Shown one piece after another: positions 1 to 22,030 of a stretch of DNA of 64,000 nucleotides. The stretch's first letter is position 1; every line of letters starts with the position of its first letter. The notes under the pieces were generated by a model that was given only the letters and a program-made list of their open reading frames with translations, did not search any database and had not been told where the DNA came from. Both the position numbers and the translations under genes were made by a program. The DNA comes from Dipetalonema caudispina (taxonomy: Eukaryota; Nematoda; Chromadorea; Rhabditida; Onchocercidae), in contig JABVXV010000006.1 in the NCBI GenBank assembly GCA_013365325.1, forward strand, positions 682,001 to 746,000. Direction: 5' to 3'.

Positions 1-9043
<9,043 letters not shown>

Positions 9044-9400
9044 TGATTATGAACGAACACTGTTTGCTAGATTACAGGTCTTGCATTACCTCGTCATGAG
9101 TACGCTTTCTCTTCGTACCTTTTTGAAAGTTTCTCAACCCTGGTTCTTCCAAATAACTGAAGCTAACATCTTTATTAGAATTGCTATTCCAAATAATTAT
9201 GATTTCTATTATATTTACCGGTTGATTTAGTCAAGTATGCATATAAAAAATTGAAGTTCACACTTGCTGATATTTCTGAGAAGGTTACATCCATTCCTGA
9301 TGGTAGTTGATCTCATCTGGCATGCATTAGGATTGTATCACAGTGTTCCCATGTTATGGTTTACATGTGTTTTTCATTTAAATTAAGATTTTGTTTTTTC

Positions 9401-9406
9401 AATAAA
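9401..9406 (+). terminator. Poly(A) signal of PP4R3
   Basis: AATAAA lies 358 bp after the PP4R3 stop codon (9041-9043), the first canonical signal seen downstream. It would give a 3' UTR of about 380 bp. Confidence 0.5.
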
Positions 9407-9420
9407 TCTAGAAGTAAAAT

Positions 9421-12031
9421 GTGTAGCAGATTTTGGTGCTCTGTTTTGTGATCATAGATTTTCCGGAATTTTTCATTGAAAAATCTGTGAAATTTGTGGA
9501 TTCAATGAAGTTGTGAGCATATCGGAACTTTTTATATATCGGTTTTTCTTTTATCCCGGTTTCTGTTTTCTTTTTGTTTTCTTTTTGCATTGCAGTTACT
9601 GATTTGACAAAAAGTTTTATTTAATGTCACATGTTTCATATACATTTTACTGCCTTACTGTAGTTTGAAATTGAAAGCTTTCGAAAGTGTTAGAATGTTT
9701 CTCTATATTTTATTGCAACCCTAGTTTTCAGCTCTTTTCTTACCCTAGTGAATGTTTGCAGCGCAATTCAGAAATATAACTCCGGTAATTTTTTATTTGA
9801 CAAAATTTTCGTTTGGTTTTCTATTGCATCCGTTTGTGTCCTAATTTAGAATTTATTTCTAGAATTTTAACTTGAAGTTCTCAATACGACAACCTGCAAC
9901 TACTGTATTTTAACGTAATTTCGATGTTTTGTTTCATTATTCGTCTGTGGATTGAATTACTGCTGTGCAATAATGTTTGTTTTGCCTAATGCATGCAGTA
10001 CAAGAGGAAAATGTAAATTGCCTGAGGGAAAGGCTTTTGGTGTTGACTATCCGAAGTAGTCACCTTTAAACGAATGTTCATTTATTAACAACTTCATGGG
10101 TTTTTGTCGGAGCTTCTAGACCGATGAAGTCTCAGATTCTTCTAGATATGCAAATTCATTCGTGCTTATTCTCTCATATAGATTGCGGGGAAAACTGTTG
10201 CAAAAGACGTCTGCATGTCGAGATTGCGTGAGATGTAATTTCTTGAGCAAGGGAAAAGAGGTGGATTGTGACATGACGGGATTATCAAACTGTGATGTGA
10301 ACAGGTTAATAGACGTCATTGTGATTCTGTCTTACTGACTTGTTGCAAATTCGTTTCTTCACTCAACTCACGATATTTTCCACAGGCTCAATTTTAAATG
10401 ACGAAAGTACTTTGGGCGAGACTAGTCGTTATTCAGCAAGGCTCTGTGGAAGTGAGCATTGAAGTTTTGATATCTTGAAATGAAATTTTTCCAAAACGTA
10501 GCTTGCCGTGAATGTGGGATGTACTGCAGACAAACAATGTAATGTTATTTTCTTGGTTGTAGACGAACAAGAGAAATCTTTACAAATCAGAATTGCAATT
10601 GGTGATAGGCATTGTTGCATCTGTGAACAGCTTCAAATGCGAAGTTCTATTTTGCATGCTTTCAATCTCAATGCATTCTAATTGAGTAAAATAACTTCTT
10701 TAGATTCAATTAAATTTAGTGGAAGGATTTTTTAGAATTCTGAAATTACCAAAACTGTACTACTTTCAAAAGAGATAAGTTTTAGATTCTTGAAAATTTT
10801 CGGAAGTACAGGACATTGTACCAAGCACTATGATCACAGGTGCAAACAGTTACTGGCAGTAGTAATAAGACATCGATTTATATGTACAGGAAAAGTTGCT
10901 ATGAGAAGATGTCACTGATTGCTATTTTCAAATAAATGCTTGCATGCCATTTTTGTTCACTCTGCATGCTATTCCATCCTGTTAAAATAATTTCATATAC
11001 ATTTTACATGCTAATTGCACGATAAAAATTGTCACTTCACCTACAGCGGTTGATTTAAATCTGATTGTGAATTAAGGAATTGAATTTGTCCGAAGTATAT
11101 TACTAAGACTGCAAAATTTTAACTTTTCCATCAATAACTAAGAAATGATTGCATTGAAATCAATGATTAAGCGATTGATATCTTGACTCTTCAGCTTGAA
11201 GAGTCTCCTATTCACCATATCAACTCTGGCTAACATGAAATGTGCGGGATATCATAGTAACGGAATTTTAATTCCGGTCTGTAAAATGTCTTCATTATCA
11301 CATTTCAGTGCAAGCTAGTCTAAATGACTCATAAACTTTGGTCATTATTTCCACAGTGATCTGTTTCCAGGTTAGTAAGTTGCAAGAATAATGTCAATTT
11401 TAATTTTCTCCCAGTTTTATTGACTTTTACCTCATGTTTTCATTTGTTTTAGATTATTTAAAATATTTTGGAAATTATGCTTATCTGTCATATTTTAAAA
11501 CATGCAAAAAATATAACCTGAAAAAGGCCTTTATAAGCGAAATCATCCAATTGCACAACAGTTTCAAATTTGGCACTTAATTTCCACCCGCCTTCTTGTA
11601 TGTTTTTCGCTACATGTAATAAGTTATCATCGTCTTCCATTACGTTTTTCATCATATCTTCCAGTTTCTTATCGCAGCAAACATATCCTAAATTTCACTA
11701 ACTGATCTCAACAACTACATTAATTAATTAGTAAAAGTCAATTAATCGATGAACTGAAACGAGTGTGGATCTCTTCTGTTGATAAATTTTTTGACATTTT
11801 TAAAAACACTTCAAAAACCTTTTTTCGATGAATGAACAGGGGAGACCCCGAAAAACCTTTCTTGAATCCTACAATCCTTACAGCCTTTACCAACTGTCAC
11901 GGTCAAGTTCCAAATATCCCACAATTTGAAAGCAATATTAATTTCCTCCAAGTCTCTTCACGTGTGCCAGTAAATATTGGAAGATACTTCCAGAAACTTT
12001 GGTAAAAATTTAAAAAATAATTTTTTTCGTT
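9421..12031. other. Intergenic, no gene recognised
   Basis: AT-rich sequence between PP4R3 and the small secreted-peptide candidate. Two short minus-strand ORFs (10116-10319 and 10429-10620) have no start context, splice partners or recognisable motif. Confidence 0.5.
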
Positions 12032-12259
12032 TCATTGGCAATTCGGTAACTTCCGAATTAAGCCATGCTTCAAGTATTTCTCTCTGCAAACTGAAAAGAA
12101 ATGAAATGCTGGAAGGGAAAGAAAAGGGAACATACCGCCTTCATTAAGAAAACAATCATGCCCGTAAGCATTGAGCAAAGCAAAAAGAAAGATAAAATGG
12201 ATGGTGCCAATCAGAAGTACGTTCCACCGATGCATTTGAGAGTCAGATGATACCAGACA
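12032..12259 (-). CDS. Candidate small secreted cysteine-containing peptide (52 aa)
   Basis: Not recognised as a known family. Two coding exons, 12136-12235 and 12032-12090, are separated by a 45-bp GT-AG intron with a strong pyrimidine tract. An ATTTCAG acceptor at 12260 gives a 24-nt leader before the ATG, as expected for a trans-spliced message. The product begins MHRWNVLLIGTIHFIFLFAL, a convincing signal peptide with likely cleavage after NAYG. The mature part is about 27 residues with three cysteines (HDCFLNEGVC, later LPNCQ). The second exon could also start at the upstream TTCCAG in the same intron. An odd cysteine number suggests a dimer, or a further exon. It lies alone in a 10-kb gene-poor stretch. 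The evidence is structural only; there is no homology. Confidence 0.45.
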   Translation of the reverse strand, partial: CLVSSDSQMHRWNVLLIGTIHFIFLFALLNAYGHDCFLNEGGMFPFLSLPAFHFFSVCREKYLKHGLIRKLPNCQ

Positions 12260-15200
12260 CTGAAATTTCGGCAAGTTGCGACTTCGACGAAATCCTTCCT
12301 TAGAGAGGTAAACGATAAAATAGGCAAATCTAAAATTCCAGAATTGAAAATTATGGAAAACAAGGATAAAAGGATAAACTAAAAAGCGACCGTTCAGGAA
12401 GTGATTGTTTACAGCGTTGTTTTAAAAATTTTTTTAACATGGATTTATATTTAAATATGATAGTAGAGGGAAATTCAAAAACTTGAATAAAAATAGAGAA
12501 ATAATGATTATTTGAAGGAAAATTCATGACATTATAAGAAAATATTTATGCTACGATATGGAAAAACAATGAAAATGTATAAATTAAAATGAAAAGCAAA
12601 ATAAATATTCTCAGTTGGAAAACTAAACAAATATGTTTCAATTACATGGTATTATATATTATATTTAAGAGAACCATCTAATTATTAGGTATAGCTTCCC
12701 AGATGAGAATTACTTTTTTACTGATTAATACTGTAAGGCCATACAATCGAGACAAAATTTTGCGCCATGAAATATGATCAAACTTGATTTTGTGTTGTCG
12801 AAACACTTTAAATGGAATAACTTTTTAAATTTTGAATTGTAAACTAACAGATAAACAAGAAAATATCCCAAAACACAATCGTACATCAGCATACAGTGAC
12901 AGTTACATACTATCACAGACTTATATAATCATAACGCTAATGTTTGGTTGACTTTTTTCTGTTTCTTTGGCTAAGATGAAAATTTAATGTGTTAAAGAAA
13001 AAAAACCCTCACTTATTTCAAAAAATTTTTATTGGAAATTGAAGAAAAGAATTGATACGCCCATTTTGCTTCTTTCTCATTCTCTTTTCTTCCACTTCAA
13101 AAATAAAAAAAAAAAAAGAAAAAAAAAAAAACAGAATAAATTTATATTGTCTACAAGGTTATGAGGAAAAAAAAAACCCATTTATATAGAAAGAATGATA
13201 TAAAAAGAATAATTTTTGAATTCTGAACAATAAATAATTCACCCTTTACAGTTATGTTTTATAAATGAAATAATGTTTGATCAGCAATAATTTATGTATT
13301 TCAAATTTCGACTGCAAGTTGCATAATATATTATTATTAGCGAGTTGAATATTTAAAATTGTCAAGCATTTTTGTGTTCATATCGGTTACAGTAATTTGT
13401 TTCAACATGGCATTACAGTTGAAATTTTATTTAATGAACGCAAAAATAACACTCTATTGAGTGATCATCACAAATTGAATTGAAAGGTTTTGCTATTTCA
13501 GACTTCTTTTCTGGAGAATTACATTTCGATTTTAATGTGAATCACAGTAATTGATGTCAGCAGAGCATTAACATAACAAATATAATAATTCAATATCCCA
13601 CAAGGCTGCGGAAAACTTGACCAAAGTATCAAATTCAGATATGTCAGCTAGCTCATTAATAGTTAATTTATAAAGGAACTCGTTGTTGTCTATATAAGAA
13701 TGTAACTGGATCAAATGATTTTAGAAGTAAATAACTGAATCTTTTAGATTTTGGGTGAAAATGACTCAAAAAATTATCAGCAATTTAAAATGATGCAATT
13801 TCCGCTTTGAAACTTAAAAACAAATTTGCTAGATTTTTAGCATAGTACTATAATATCGTCTCAAAGTTCAAATATATTGTTGCAATTACTGTCGAAATAT
13901 CATGGAAACTTCTTATTGCTCTGAAGTTCAACTGAAATTTCAGCACTCTTTCATGAATAAAATTATTAGTTTGTGGTTGGGTCAGTGGAAGCTAACCTGT
14001 GCTGTTAAAGTTTTTTTGTCATTGTTTGACAAGTAATTCTTCAATGGCAATGCACTAAAGTTTGAAAATTTCCAACGTACATAGATGTATTTGCCGAAGT
14101 TTGAAAACTTTTCTCACAAATCAAAAAAGTAAATAATTATTTGAAATTTCTCTCTGTACATTCGTAAAAAATCTATAAATTGTATTTCTCGAAATTTAAT
14201 TATATTATCACATTCTTCAGTGTCTGTAAATCTATTTGATAAATTTATTGACAAAAAACTGATAAACTACAAGCAAGAAACTTTTTTAAGATTTAGTTAT
14301 AAAGTAAAAAAGTCATAGGAATTCTTTTTGTCCCATTACGACATTATATATGTATATTGTTAAGTCATCTAATCAAGTAAGATATGAAAGAGGGCAAAAA
14401 TGGGACAAAAAGCTAAGAAAAACTTTTTTCTTGTTGCAGTCGTACTATTCTTATTGCATATTTCAACAATAAATGAATAATTCACTGACTAGTTGAAGGC
14501 TATCAAAATGAAAAGATAAGCTAAATGAGTAATCTTAAGAATTCGTTCTCTTATAAAAGAATATGGAAACTTTGGATTTAATAAATAGTAAACGGTTTGG
14601 AGAGATTTAAGATTTTTCAGGATTATGTTAAGAAATTTTGGAAATTAATATTATTGAACTTTAATGGGAGTATCTTCTGGATGACTATTTTGTCAATATT
14701 GCTTACGCTTGAAGAATTACAAGTTGAAGAATTGTCTTGATATGATCAAAAGTTAATTGAACAATAAGTTAAATCATCTTTAATGATAACAGGAAAATGT
14801 ATGGCGTCAGACTTGCAACAACTTATACTTTTGGAAACTTTTTAAGAAATGATAAAATGATAAGAAGGATTGAATGAAATAAAAACTTCCGCGAAAAACA
14901 AAGAGAAAGAGAGAGAGAGACAGAGAGCATCTCGACGTGATAGCACAATTAGGAAAATCAATTTCATTTCAAATTAAGAGAAGGGAAAAGAGAAGTGACA
15001 ATTTTATTGCTAAACAGACATTTTGAAAAGAACGGTGTGACAAATTATGGCATATCATGTAGTTCTGTCGGAAACTGAATGAGACGTCAGGTTCGATCAA
15101 ATAAATCATTTTGTTTGGTTACAATGAATGAATGACATACTTGTGACTAATTGGTTCAGAACTTTCCTCTAACGCACTTTTTTTTCTTGCAAATCCAGGA

Positions 15201-16327
15201 ATTTTTGTGATGTAAATAATTACATCAATTACATTTCAATTCACTTCTTACTTTTTTTTTTTAAAACATGCAGCAACAATTTCCTTAAATGTTATAAGCT
15301 TGGAAGAATTATTCATGTAGAAAAGTTATTGCTAAAAACATTTGTGACATAAACAACATTTTCATCACTTCTTGAATATTCTACTTGAATCAAATCTATC
15401 GGCAAGGATTATTAACTTTTTATTTACAAAACTGATTTCATTCAAACAATTTTTGTCACAATATGATAAAGATGTTATTTGGATGTGAATTTCAGAGGTA
15501 TGTCAGGTAATCAGTGATAAAAGCAGAAGAGTGTTGATAACAGGCGGATTACTCATTTGCTGATGATCAAAGTAAACGATGAAAATAATGCAAGAATGAT
15601 ATGGACTGATTACATGCCATACATTACCATCCTTATCAATCTCATTGAATTGTTCTTGCAATTTAAACGATGCAAACAAAGATAATATATCAAAAGTTTT
15701 ATTGTTGGTATCCTTGCCTTAGGATTTGTTTTATTTTCATGTATCAATCATCTCTATTAATTCTTTAGAAAAAAAAAAATGATTTCGTCATTTTTTAAAA
15801 TTTCCTGCAGACATTTTTTACATTCGTTTACTACAGCAATAGTTAAAATCCCTTTCCCATGGTTATAGCAATTCGTTCTTCTGAAATATTTTAAATTGAT
15901 GCAAAAAAAGTTTCATTCTTTAAACTTTTAAATTGTTAAAATAATGAAGATTGTTTAAATTGATATAGCCTTTCTTGTTATTTCATAATTTCATTTAAAT
16001 ATTATATACACTGCAATCAATGTATCAGTTGATTAGTAATAGACCCAAGTAAATCAACGTACAATATATACTTCCATAAACAGTGTATCGTTATGGTTCA
16101 AAAAAGTTGAACTAATAAGGAATTTGAATAGTTAATGAAAGTCGAAATTTTCAACTTCTGAATTTCTTAAGCGCAATTCCATCAATTTCTCCTATACCAA
16201 TCCCATTTTAGTATGATTGAAATTGAAGTACGCATACAAAATGAAAATGAAGTGATGGATGATTTTATATGAAAAGATTGGGAAGATTTCTTGTTTTATT
16301 TCGATACCTGATGCTATTACGATAACA

Positions 16328-16362
16328 CTGACAGCGATATAGTAATACTATATCGCTGTCAG
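16328..16362. repeat. Perfect 16-bp inverted repeat (hairpin, 3-nt loop)
   Basis: The left arm 16328-16343 and right arm 16347-16362 are exact reverse complements around AAT. Pairing stops sharply at both ends. The stem is too short for a typical miRNA precursor. Confidence 0.9.
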
Positions 16363-16959
16363 CATGAGAACAATATGATCCATACAATTGGATGAATTTT
16401 AATATATTCAGTTCGAAACAGAAATGAAATAGTATAATAATTTAATTCCTGCTAAGAGGAAATGAAAATTGAGATTTCCTGAATAAATCAATGTTGAAAT
16501 GGGATTTTATTCCATCCTCTGTATCAGCTGACGTATCAGATATTTGCATAACTAAGAATTCATGATAGAAATAAAATATTTAATAACTGCATTAGTGTCA
16601 CTGTTCATTCCGAAAAGTCTTTTTCAAATTATATAAGCGTAATTATTCAAATTATATTAAATACGTTTTAGAGATAGTTTTATTGTTGCTTTGTGCTATC
16701 AATTGAATTTTATTAAGAAAAGAGCACAAAAAATTTTTGGAATTTAAATTTGTTATAGATGGAAAGCATATTAACAGACGAAGCTTAAATTAGAGTTTTC
16801 CAGTCATGCTGAAAAAAAAATCAACGGAATTTTTCGAGAAAGCAAACAATATAGGCCAACACGAGTCAGACCAGTGAAAATTTTTCCTTTCATCACGAAT
16901 GGATTTTGACATTTTCATTCTCACCTTTGTTATTGGCAAATTGCTAACTACCATCCAAT

Positions 16960-17010
16960 AATTTAAAATGGATCATTCATTTAAATTTAAAAAATTTAAA
17001 ATGGACCATT
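16960..17010. repeat. Short direct repeat, 17-18 bp, 34-bp period
   Basis: Copies start at 16960 and 16994, differ by one base, and sit in an A/T-rich context. Probably slippage. Confidence 0.6.
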
Positions 17011-19499
17011 TGTTCAAACTAGCAATGTTTATATTAAAAAAAAAAAAAACAATGTAAAAGATATGAAAAACTAAGTTTTCTTCAAGATTTTAGGAGATCA
17101 GAATCGCATTACTTCACTCAGAAAGATGATAATATTCTAAATTAAATTATCAGTTCTTGCAATATTGCTAAAAGACTATCATCACTTGAATTCAAGGAAA
17201 TAAGTGTTAGTGATAAGAGGTAAGACTATCACTCTCAGCCAATCAGTGATGATAAACGTTAAGGTTAATAGAATTATCACTGCTGCATTTTTTGATTCGT
17301 ATACGCTCAAATTCAAGAATCTGGTCAACGAAAAAGGATTTGGTGTCACTTTTGTCAATATTCTCATAAGTAGAAGGCATGTGATACCTAAAACTATTCA
17401 GGTTCGGAAAAGTGATAAAACGTACTGAAAAAATATGAGGTTACGAACAAAATAGTTAAGATACAGGTATTTTGATGATACTATATAGAGCTAAAGAGAG
17501 GTGTAATTGTCTTCATTTTTTGGGACCGGGTTGATTGTTTAATTAATTTGAGGCTTGAAATGTTTTCCTTCTAACTTCAATGCAACCTTTACTCTTTCAA
17601 ATATTTCTTCCAATTTTAGCATGATATTTTGCCACAGTTTGATACAGATATTCAATCAGATGATTCACTCCAATGCTGGACTACTGTATGCAAAAGCAAG
17701 GAATTATTTACTTCTAACAAAAAAAAAAAACAGATATTGAAAACTTTTCCAAGCGTTGCATTTGAATTTCATGAGAACTTAATCGGTTATCCGAATCTGA
17801 GTAAGTCTACTGAAGTTGAAGTCAAGAGCTAAAATGGTATTAAAAATTATTTGCGCATAAGAGAATTTCAGACGGTTACTATAATAGGTTACGATTATGT
17901 TAGCTAAAAATTGTGTACTAAACCTAAGGTAACCCATTATTCGTCTTGTTCTTCTCCTTCTACATTAATATTTTTTTATGAATACGTAATCGTTGTTAAC
18001 ACAAGTATTTCATAGCAATAATTTTTGTGGATCGTAATAACCACTATGAAAATTTTATTTCTGGAATTTGAATTAAAAAAGGGATTAGTTGAACAGAGCT
18101 GAATAAACAGAAATTACAACGAATGCTATACTCGGAAAACTTAATATTTTTTACACAATACAGAGAAAAAATCTGCTGTAAAATTTGAAATAATTATTAG
18201 ATCAAACGATTTAATCTGCTAAGTGAAAAAAACATAAAACTTTTCACTATTTCCTTTAGTTTTTAGTCCTCAAAAAACAATATATGGAAATTTTTGCATA
18301 TCCCTTCTTATGCGCATTATTCTGACTGTCCGTTGTTCATTGTTTTCTTCGAACTTACTATAGAGAAATAAGAGATCTATCTTCACAAAAATGGAGAATT
18401 TGCTCTATTCTTAACGATGAACAACTAACTGATATGGATTTATGTAATGTGCATCTCTAACAAGAAAAAATCATAAGTTAACGAAAATTGCAACTTTAAG
18501 ATGGTTCATCTTCAACTAATGTATGATACTAACCAATTACCAAGCGGAATTTTTTCTCTTTTTCAACAATTTTATGAATAATGGAAGTATCTTCCCAAAT
18601 AACACCAGCGATTACTAAATCTATCAAATATGAAAGTGTAGCGACTTCACAACGGTCATAATAAAAAATCAAAGTAAACTGAACAGACTCAATCTGGTAA
18701 ATTTAATAACCAAAAAAGGCCTCTTCACCCTACTCCTTTGAATTTGAGAGTTTTAATGAAAAAAATCAAGTGTATATGTATGTATTCTACAAAATCATCC
18801 GCTTATGGCAATTTTTTGATGCTCCACAATAAATTTGCCGGACAATTAAGTGCTGGAAGTGTTTTTCAGATGACAGATCAGACCGCAATCTTCTTGTAGT
18901 ATAATTTATGTAAACCGTAACAAATACGTGAAACAATTCAAATTAGCAAAAAAACCCTCCTGCTAATACTGACTGCTATATTGCAAAATTTGAGATATAA
19001 AAAGATTTACAACACTTGAAACTATTCTATTCACAAAGATACTACAAAATAGACACTCACGAATGAGGAACAATAAAGAATGCGGTAAAATTAACAACAA
19101 ACAAAACAATTCTGAAAACCAAGATGAAAACACAAATCATTCATAAGTGAAGCACTAATCGAACCTAAAAAACTGAGGAGAAGAAAATGGGAGGGTGTTC
19201 ACATTTTCGATAAATCTTTGCACAAAAAATTATTAAATTAGAAATTTCGAGTACCGAAGAAGGAACTAAAATCATAGATAATTCGAAAATTTACCATATT
19301 GCTTACAAATAGCGACGTTAAGGTGAGTTTTGGAAAATTTTGAAACCCTATAGAAACAAGCAGATAATGGTTTTTAAAGATGATTTTAGTTCTTCCTGCG
19401 GTATTCGCATATTAAAAACTCTCCCGTTGTCAAAAGTAAAGAAAGGATCACGAAATATCAAACAATGCTGAAAATAATGGTGGCTAAATAAATAAAAGC

Positions 19500-21909
19500 T
19501 TAATCAGTGAGCATGATATCAGTATCCACAATATCCAGCGCTGTTTCCGCATCATCCAATAATTTTTCTACTGTATCACAAATGCGATAATAATCAGCCA
19601 AAGATTTCTCTTTAATTTTGAACAATCTCGTAGCAACATGCTCGGCTGAAAAGATTTTACGATGTAATATATTTAGCAGATGGCACGTGTTCCCAAAATC
19701 ATGAGGATATTAGAACAAATTAAGTAAGGCTGTGACTGGAAGTGAAACGAAAACATGAAGAAATATAAAAAAAAAACGGTAGTACCGAAAGTAAGCGAGG
19801 AATCAGTATCGCCCACTGCTTGTTTCGTTGACATATGATCGACAGCTTGTGGTTTTTGCACTCCATTTATTTTCTTGAGCGAGGTATTCGTAGACCTGTT
19901 TGCAGGAATTACAGAACGATATTTCGACGACAGTACAACACCGCCTGGTTCGGGAGAATAGATATCTCTTCGATGTTTTCCACGACGACGAGTCGGCAGT
20001 ATATGTTCTTTTGTTTCCTGAGATTCACCTGATTCCATATAATCCGAATCACTTTCAACTGTTTCCGTTAGGGTAGCTTCAAGTTTTGCCCGGGCAGCAG
20101 CTCTTGTACGATTATACGAAATCTTATTTCCATTACGAGTTCCAACAAAAGTACCATTAGCCACTGGTGATGCTGTTGATTGCACTATATTTGCATCACG
20201 CAAAGCTTCACGTTTTGCCCTCAAACGTGCTCTAAAATATTTCTTACAAGCTATGTAAGATAAGAACTTCACTTATACCTTCATTTACATTCCGATGTAG
20301 CAGGTATTTTCGGTAGCGCTTTGTCAGAAAAAGTTGGTAAAAACACGTTTTTCTGAAGTAAAAGACGAACTTCTCAGATTCTTTTGTTCTTGGTGTAATA
20401 CAAATCACACGCTGAGCTTCTGCTTTCGGAATGATGGTATTATTGACAAAGGCCGCTTCATAATTGTTACGCATTTGAATCTGATAAAGTCATTCAAATT
20501 ATATTTGGGATTACACTAATAAATCGTTTAGCTTAAATATTCTGCAAAAAAAAAAAGGAAAAAAATATATGAAAACAATGAACACTCACTAAAACTTCAT
20601 CATCCTGCGCAACAAGTGATTCACCAGTACGTGGAATCTGAAAATTAATTTCTCCATTAATTATAACGAACCTGTTGTTCATGATGTATGAGTAAATAAT
20701 GGAAATGCTACATGATGTATGAGTAATGGACATGCTTCATGATGTATGAGTAAATAATGGACATGTCATCCAGCATACAAAGGCCAGATATTCCTAATTT
20801 TCTCAATTCGCCGTCGGAATTACTTCCAGAACTACTGGCTCTAACCTGAGTAATTCTATCATCTAAACCAAATAAGAAGACGGAATTTTTGTAGAAACAT
20901 GAAAAACTATGAAGAATGAGAAACTTTTGACGGCTGCATCCAGTTGTATCTCCTCTTCACAGGCGGCTTATCCTGCCTTGTGAAGTGCATCAGGTTAAAG
21001 AACTGCCACTTTGAATCTGGTGGATCGAAACCAGCAGCAATCGCTCGGTCATGTCTACGGCGTATCTGATTATAGTAATCCATCATGTTCTTCCAAGCTA
21101 CCTTGATCATATCACCTGAAAGAAATGTTAATAATATTGTGGGAGAGGTCTACAGATCGCTGATTTAATTTGGAAATAATTACTTCTAATGTTTCAATCT
21201 GCCGCTGTTTCCTTTCAGTAAGGCTTGTTGCAAGAACTATGATTCCATTTTAAAGGTTGAGATTCTCATTCATAAGCACGTTTCCAGTCACCGTTGAGCG
21301 TCTAGTTATCAAGATCCCAAACATCCTTGAAAAACGGCTTAATTTTTGAGGAATTCGTTCGAAGTGACTATATTACTCAGAGTCCTTTCCCAACCAATTC
21401 CATATGACTCAGTCCTGTACAAATACTCAAAATGCGAACACATCGCATATCACGTCATAGAATATCAGCTTATCATGTCATATCAGGCTACTGTTGATCT
21501 CACTAATAAGACCACTTGAAATTACAATAAGTTCCTTATAGGAGACTGCAAACATCCACTGCACCTGCAACAACAATTGCAATATTTGAAACAAATTAAA
21601 CAACTAACTGGTGAAAACCAAATCCTCATCACTTAGTTCATGAGCTATTTCCTCAAAAGCAAGCCAACGAGCAGGAATATCGCTATATCGAGGGTCAGTG
21701 ACCTGAAAAAAAAAAAAATAGTCGCGATCTATATTCTTTGAAGCTATCAAGATAGAGCAAATGAAAACTCCACAAATTTCCGAAGCTACACATTCAACAA
21801 ATGATGCAACCAAAATATGACATAAACTTACTTTCCAAATAAGCGGCCTTCGATATACTTCCTGAACAAGTAGAGTCTTTTTTTCATTATCCATGCCGAA
21901 CATTGCCAT
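19500..21909 (-). CDS. MADF-domain DNA-binding protein
   Basis: Putative transcriptional regulator. Eight exons join to 416 residues: 21832-21909, 21609-21702, 20925-21115, 20732-20845, 20590-20637, 20347-20480, 19786-20231, 19500-19645. Residues 1-95 form a MADF (Myb/SANT-like) domain: LLVQEVYRRPLIWK, then ARWLAFEEIAHEL, then KVAWKNMMDYYNQIRRR and SKWQFFNLMHF. The middle is serine-rich and basic (ARLRAKREALRD, LPTRRRGKHRRD). The C-terminus (IKEKSLADYYRICDTVEKLL) looks helical, in the place where related proteins carry a BESS motif, but BESS is not clear. Two junctions are uncertain. Exon 4 ends at a weak donor inside a tandem repeat (20680-20766). Exon 6 may instead end at 20371, also in frame. 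It is the last of three same-strand genes. The MADF call is firm; function is inferred from the domain. Confidence 0.8.
20680..20766. repeat. Three-copy tandem repeat, 27-31 bp units
   Basis: Units start at 20680, 20711 and 20738. Each shares a 15-base core and they differ by a 4-base indel and point changes. The array spans the 3' edge of exon 4 of the MADF gene and its following intron. Confidence 0.85.
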
Positions 21910-21966
21910 TTTTAGATTTTAATTTATAATTTTGTATTAAATTATGGAAAATAAAAGCCTGAAATG

Positions 21967-22030
21967 AAGTGGATATAGATATGTAAACGGAGAAATTGAA
22001 ATGGATATAAATATACAAACAGAGAAATAG
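21967..22030. repeat. Degenerate tandem duplication, 2 x 32 bp
   Basis: Units 21967-21998 and 21999-22030 match at most positions. It lies just upstream of the MADF gene start, so it falls in that gene's promoter region. Confidence 0.75.

Larger units (their letters stand above)
12260..19499. other. Long intergenic region, no gene recognised
   Basis: Very AT-rich with many homopolymer runs, for example an A-rich tract near 13099-13132. Short ORFs at 12725-12916 (-), 17182-17428 (both strands) and 17555-17832 (+) lack motifs and splice context. It holds the perfect hairpin at 16328-16362 and a short duplicated motif at 16960-17010. Confidence 0.5.
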
